In this document: piece after piece, positions 61,838-64,000 of the stretch | Layout of the letters: every line of letters starts with the position of its first letter | How positions within the stretch are numbered: the stretch's first letter is position 1 | DNA from: a bacterium | Lineage (GTDB): Bacteria > Planctomycetota > UBA1135 > UBA2386 | NCBI GenBank assembly: GCA_030432695.1 | Contig: JAUILN010000009.1 | Coordinates: forward strand, 186,001 to 250,000 | Direction of reading: 5' to 3' | DNA: 64,000 bases | The notes under the pieces: model-generated | Told to the model about the DNA's origin: nothing | The model's input: the letters and a program-made list of their open reading frames with translations, nothing else | Databases searched by the model: none | Made by a program: the position numbers and the translations under genes

Positions 61838-64000
61838 ATGGAAGTCTCCATTCCCCGTGCCCGGGTCGCGTTCCTCGGAAGATCACCTCGCCTCGCGGCT
61901 CTGCTCGCGTTCGTCGTGCCGAGCGTGTCGGTTGCTCCGGCGGCAGCGCAGCGGCCCATGCACTTCGTGCCGGCTGCCGACGTCGCGATGACGGGGATCG
62001 AGGTCGAACATGTCGAGCCCGGGGACTTCGATGGGGACGGCACGGTCGACCTCTGGGTCGGAGCGGAGTCCGCGCTCGGGTATCTGCTGCATGGCCGGGG
62101 TGACGGGTCGTTCGACCCGCCGACGGTTGTGACGGACGTCTCGTCGACGTCGCTGCCGCATGTCGGTGCGGCGGTTGCGGTGGATGTCGATCGGGATGGC
62201 GACCTCGACCTGGCGATCGCGAGCGCCAATCGGTACTCGGGTCATCTCTGGTTCTCCGTCGTCTCGATCTGGTTGAACGACGGACGTGCGCTCTTCCGTC
62301 TCGCGGAGTCGGTCGTCGTCGGGGGAGGTGAGCCTCGCGCGCTTCGGGTCGGCGATGAAGACGGTGACGGCTGGCCGGATCTCTGGCTGGCGTTCGAGCT
62401 GACGTATGGGTCGACGAGCGGTGTCGCAGGCCTCGCGATCCTGCGGAACACCGCCGGGACGTTCGCCGGGATCCCCGGCCACTACCACGAGCCGGACAAC
62501 CCCTCCGATCTCGCGGTCGCCGACTTCGACGGCGACGGTCGGCTCGACGTCGCAGTGGCCCACTCGGCGGCCAACCGCGTGGTGGTCCGACGCAATCTCG
62601 GGGGGGCGCCCCCGGTGTTCGCGAGCCCCATCTCGTTCGACGGATTGCTGTTCCCCACGCGGGTGCTTGCCGGCGATGTCACGGGTGATGGGCACGTGGA
62701 CCTGATCGTGATCGATCGGGGCACGAGCAGTCCGCTGCATGAACTGTTGCCGAGGGACCGTGTCGTGGTCTTTCCGGGGCGAGGTGATGGGTCGTTCGCT
62801 CCGGTGCTCGTCGAGCGGGAGTTGACCGGTGACCCCGAGGACGCCGAACTGGTCGATCTCGACCGCGATGGAGACCTGGACCTCGTCGTCGCGACCACCG
62901 GCGTCGCGACCCGTGGCGTCGCCGTGCTGCGCAATCGTGCGGGCGTGCTCGAGGGCGCCGGGGTCTTCCCGGCCCGGATGCGACCGCGCTGCATCACCAG
63001 CGCCGACGTCGACGGCGACGGCGTCGTGGATCTCATCGTGGGCTCGAACGGGGAGTCGGAGGAAGGTGTCCGCGTTCTGCGCCAGGAGCACGGTCGGCTG
63101 TTCCAGGTCGGGCCGGCAATTCCCGGTGGGGTGACGGAGCTGGACCTCTACAGCCCGCTGGATGCAGGTCGACCGTTCGTGTTTGCGTTCTCCGACGGGA
63201 GCTCGCCCGGAACGCCTTGGTTCGACGGGCGGACGATTCCGTTGAACCCGGGTCCCCTTCTCGATCTCGCGCTGGTCGTGACCGACGTGACGCTCGGAGC
63301 GGGCATCGTGCCGGCCGACGGCAGTCACGCGCCGCAGATTCCATTGCCTGACGATGCCGCCTGGATCGGCCAGGACCTGCACGCGGCATTCGTGACCCTC
63401 GACCCGCCGACGGCACGACTCGAGACGATCTCGCCACCGCTGGTGGTTCGCGTGGATTCCCGGGCGGGAGTGCGTGCGGACCACACGCCGCCTCGCGTCG
63501 ACATGGTGGAGCGGTCGGTCGTCTCGGTGCGGACACCTGGGACGGTCCACGTCTACGGCGAGGGTTTCGCGGCCCACCCGAGTCTGCAGATCACCGCCGG
63601 AGGCCAGCCGGTGGTGGCCTGGCGACGGCTCGGCGATCGTCATCTCGAGGTCGATCTGCCGCCGAACCTGCTGGCCGGGTGGCACGACCTGACGGTCGCG
63701 TCCCCGTCGGGGTCCTCGACGTTGCCGCGGGCGTTCTACACGGCGTACCGGGTGCGGATCTCGACGAAGTTCATCCTCGACGGCAATGGGCGGCGGACGT
63801 CCTTCTGGCCGAACTACACGATTCGCAATGCGGTCGACGACTGTAATCGACTGACGCTGAGCATCGATCGTGGGGTCTGGTACGAACTCGAAGAGATTCG
63901 GACAGCGAATCAACCGCAGTGGTGGACATTGGATGTGGCCTCCTCGTGGGATTTCGAGACTCAGGCTCGCGCTGATCCAGGTGGCTACAGATGGCGAGTC
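61838..64000 (+). CDS. Secreted FG-GAP/VCBS repeat protein (3' end outside window)
   Basis: The frame is open from an ATG at 61838 to the last base of the window, 721 codons. A signal peptide (RLAALLAFVVPSVSVAPAAAQ) precedes seven or so FG-GAP blades with calcium-binding DxDxDG loops: DFDGDGTVDLWVG, DVDRDGDLDLAIA, DEDGDGWPDLWLA, DFDGDGRLDVAVA, DVTGDGHVDLIV, DLDRDGDLDLVVA and DVDGDGVVDLIVG. A later IPT-like segment (TVHVYGEGFAAHPSLQITAGGQPVVAWRRLGDRHLEVDLP) follows. It is probably a calcium-stabilised extracellular propeller in adhesion or polymer binding. Confidence 0.82.
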   Translation, partial: MEVSIPRARVAFLGRSPRLAALLAFVVPSVSVAPAAAQRPMHFVPAADVAMTGIEVEHVEPGDFDGDGTVDLWVGAESALGYLLHGRGDGSFDPPTVVTDVSSTSLPHVGAAVAVDVDRDGDLDLAIASANRYSGHLWFSVVSIWLNDGRALFRLAESVVVGGGEPRALRVGDEDGDGWPDLWLAFELTYGSTSGVAGLAILRNTAGTFAGIPGHYHEPDNPSDLAVADFDGDGRLDVAVAHSAANRVVVRRNLGGAPPVFASPISFDGLLFPTRVLAGDVTGDGHVDLIVIDRGTSSPLHELLPRDRVVVFPGRGDGSFAPVLVERELTGDPEDAELVDLDRDGDLDLVVATTGVATRGVAVLRNRAGVLEGAGVFPARMRPRCITSADVDGDGVVDLIVGSNGESEEGVRVLRQEHGRLFQVGPAIPGGVTELDLYSPLDAGRPFVFAFSDGSSPGTPWFDGRTIPLNPGPLLDLALVVTDVTLGAGIVPADGSHAPQIPLPDDAAWIGQDLHAAFVTLDPPTARLETISPPLVVRVDSRAGVRADHTPPRVDMVERSVVSVRTPGTVHVYGEGFAAHPSLQITAGGQPVVAWRRLGDRHLEVDLPPNLLAGWHDLTVASPSGSSTLPRAFYTAYRVRISTKFILDGNGRRTSFWPNYTIRNAVDDCNRLTLSIDRGVWYELEEIRTANQPQWWTLDVASSWDFETQARADPGGYRWRV

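Overview
The window is high-GC DNA from a free-living bacterium, most likely a member of the Planctomycetota. This is an inference. It rests on two secreted sulfatases, a sigma-factor/Ser-Thr-kinase gene pair, a sigma factor fused to a large ectodomain, several secreted kelch-like proteins that share one C-terminal domain, and a VKOR family gene. No rRNA, tRNA, CRISPR array, transposase or integrase gene was seen.

Region 1 (about 240-14,920) is the main result: a complete diversity-generating retroelement (DGR) wired to four immune- or conflict-type receptors. On the minus strand, in transcription order, lie target D (TIR-NACHT-FGE), target C (DUF4062-NACHT-FGE), an HRDC-domain accessory protein, Avd, and a DGR-type reverse transcriptase. 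The Avd and RT starts each overlap the preceding stop. The template repeat (TR, 6781-6906) lies inside the 3' end of the RT open frame. On the plus strand, converging on the TR, lie target A (TIR-NACHT-FGE) and target B (TIR-protein kinase-transmembrane-FGE). All four targets end in a 126-bp variable repeat (VR) that aligns to the TR without gaps. Counted by hand, 60 of 88 TR-adenine positions differ across the four VRs, against 28 of 416 other positions, which is the signature of adenine mutagenesis. A 24-bp hairpin-like element follows each VR and is absent after the TR. The reading is that the RT, Avd and HRDC proteins diversify the C-type-lectin-like (FGE-fold) sensor tips of receptors whose N-termini carry TIR or kinase output domains.

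Region 2 (14,970-24,405, all minus strand) holds a secreted beta-propeller protein, an operon of VKOR, a small membrane protein and an SDR epimerase, a sulfatase, a PAS histidine kinase, and an amidohydrolase/alginate-export porin pair. Region 3 (24,595-38,025) holds an isochorismatase-fold protein, the sigma factor/kinase pair, a secreted ELWxTDGT-repeat protein, a C45 acyltransferase-like protein, a second sulfatase, a BaiN/HI0933-type flavoprotein, and proS.

Region 4 (38,128-53,681) has three secreted kelch-like proteins, a DUF3253 protein and a sigma factor fused to a membrane anchor and carboxypeptidase-regulatory-like domains. It also has a duplicated two-gene membrane-protein cassette that flanks an excisionase-type HTH gene and a serine hydrolase. 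Region 5 (53,719-64,000) has a PLD-like nuclease, an ECF sigma/anti-sigma-like pair, a 1,235-residue channel-like membrane protein, a GT39-like membrane protein and the start of a secreted FG-GAP protein. Three palindromes with the core GTGCC[A/T]GGCAC (252-282, 38052-38086, 40331-40361) look like one family of small dispersed elements.
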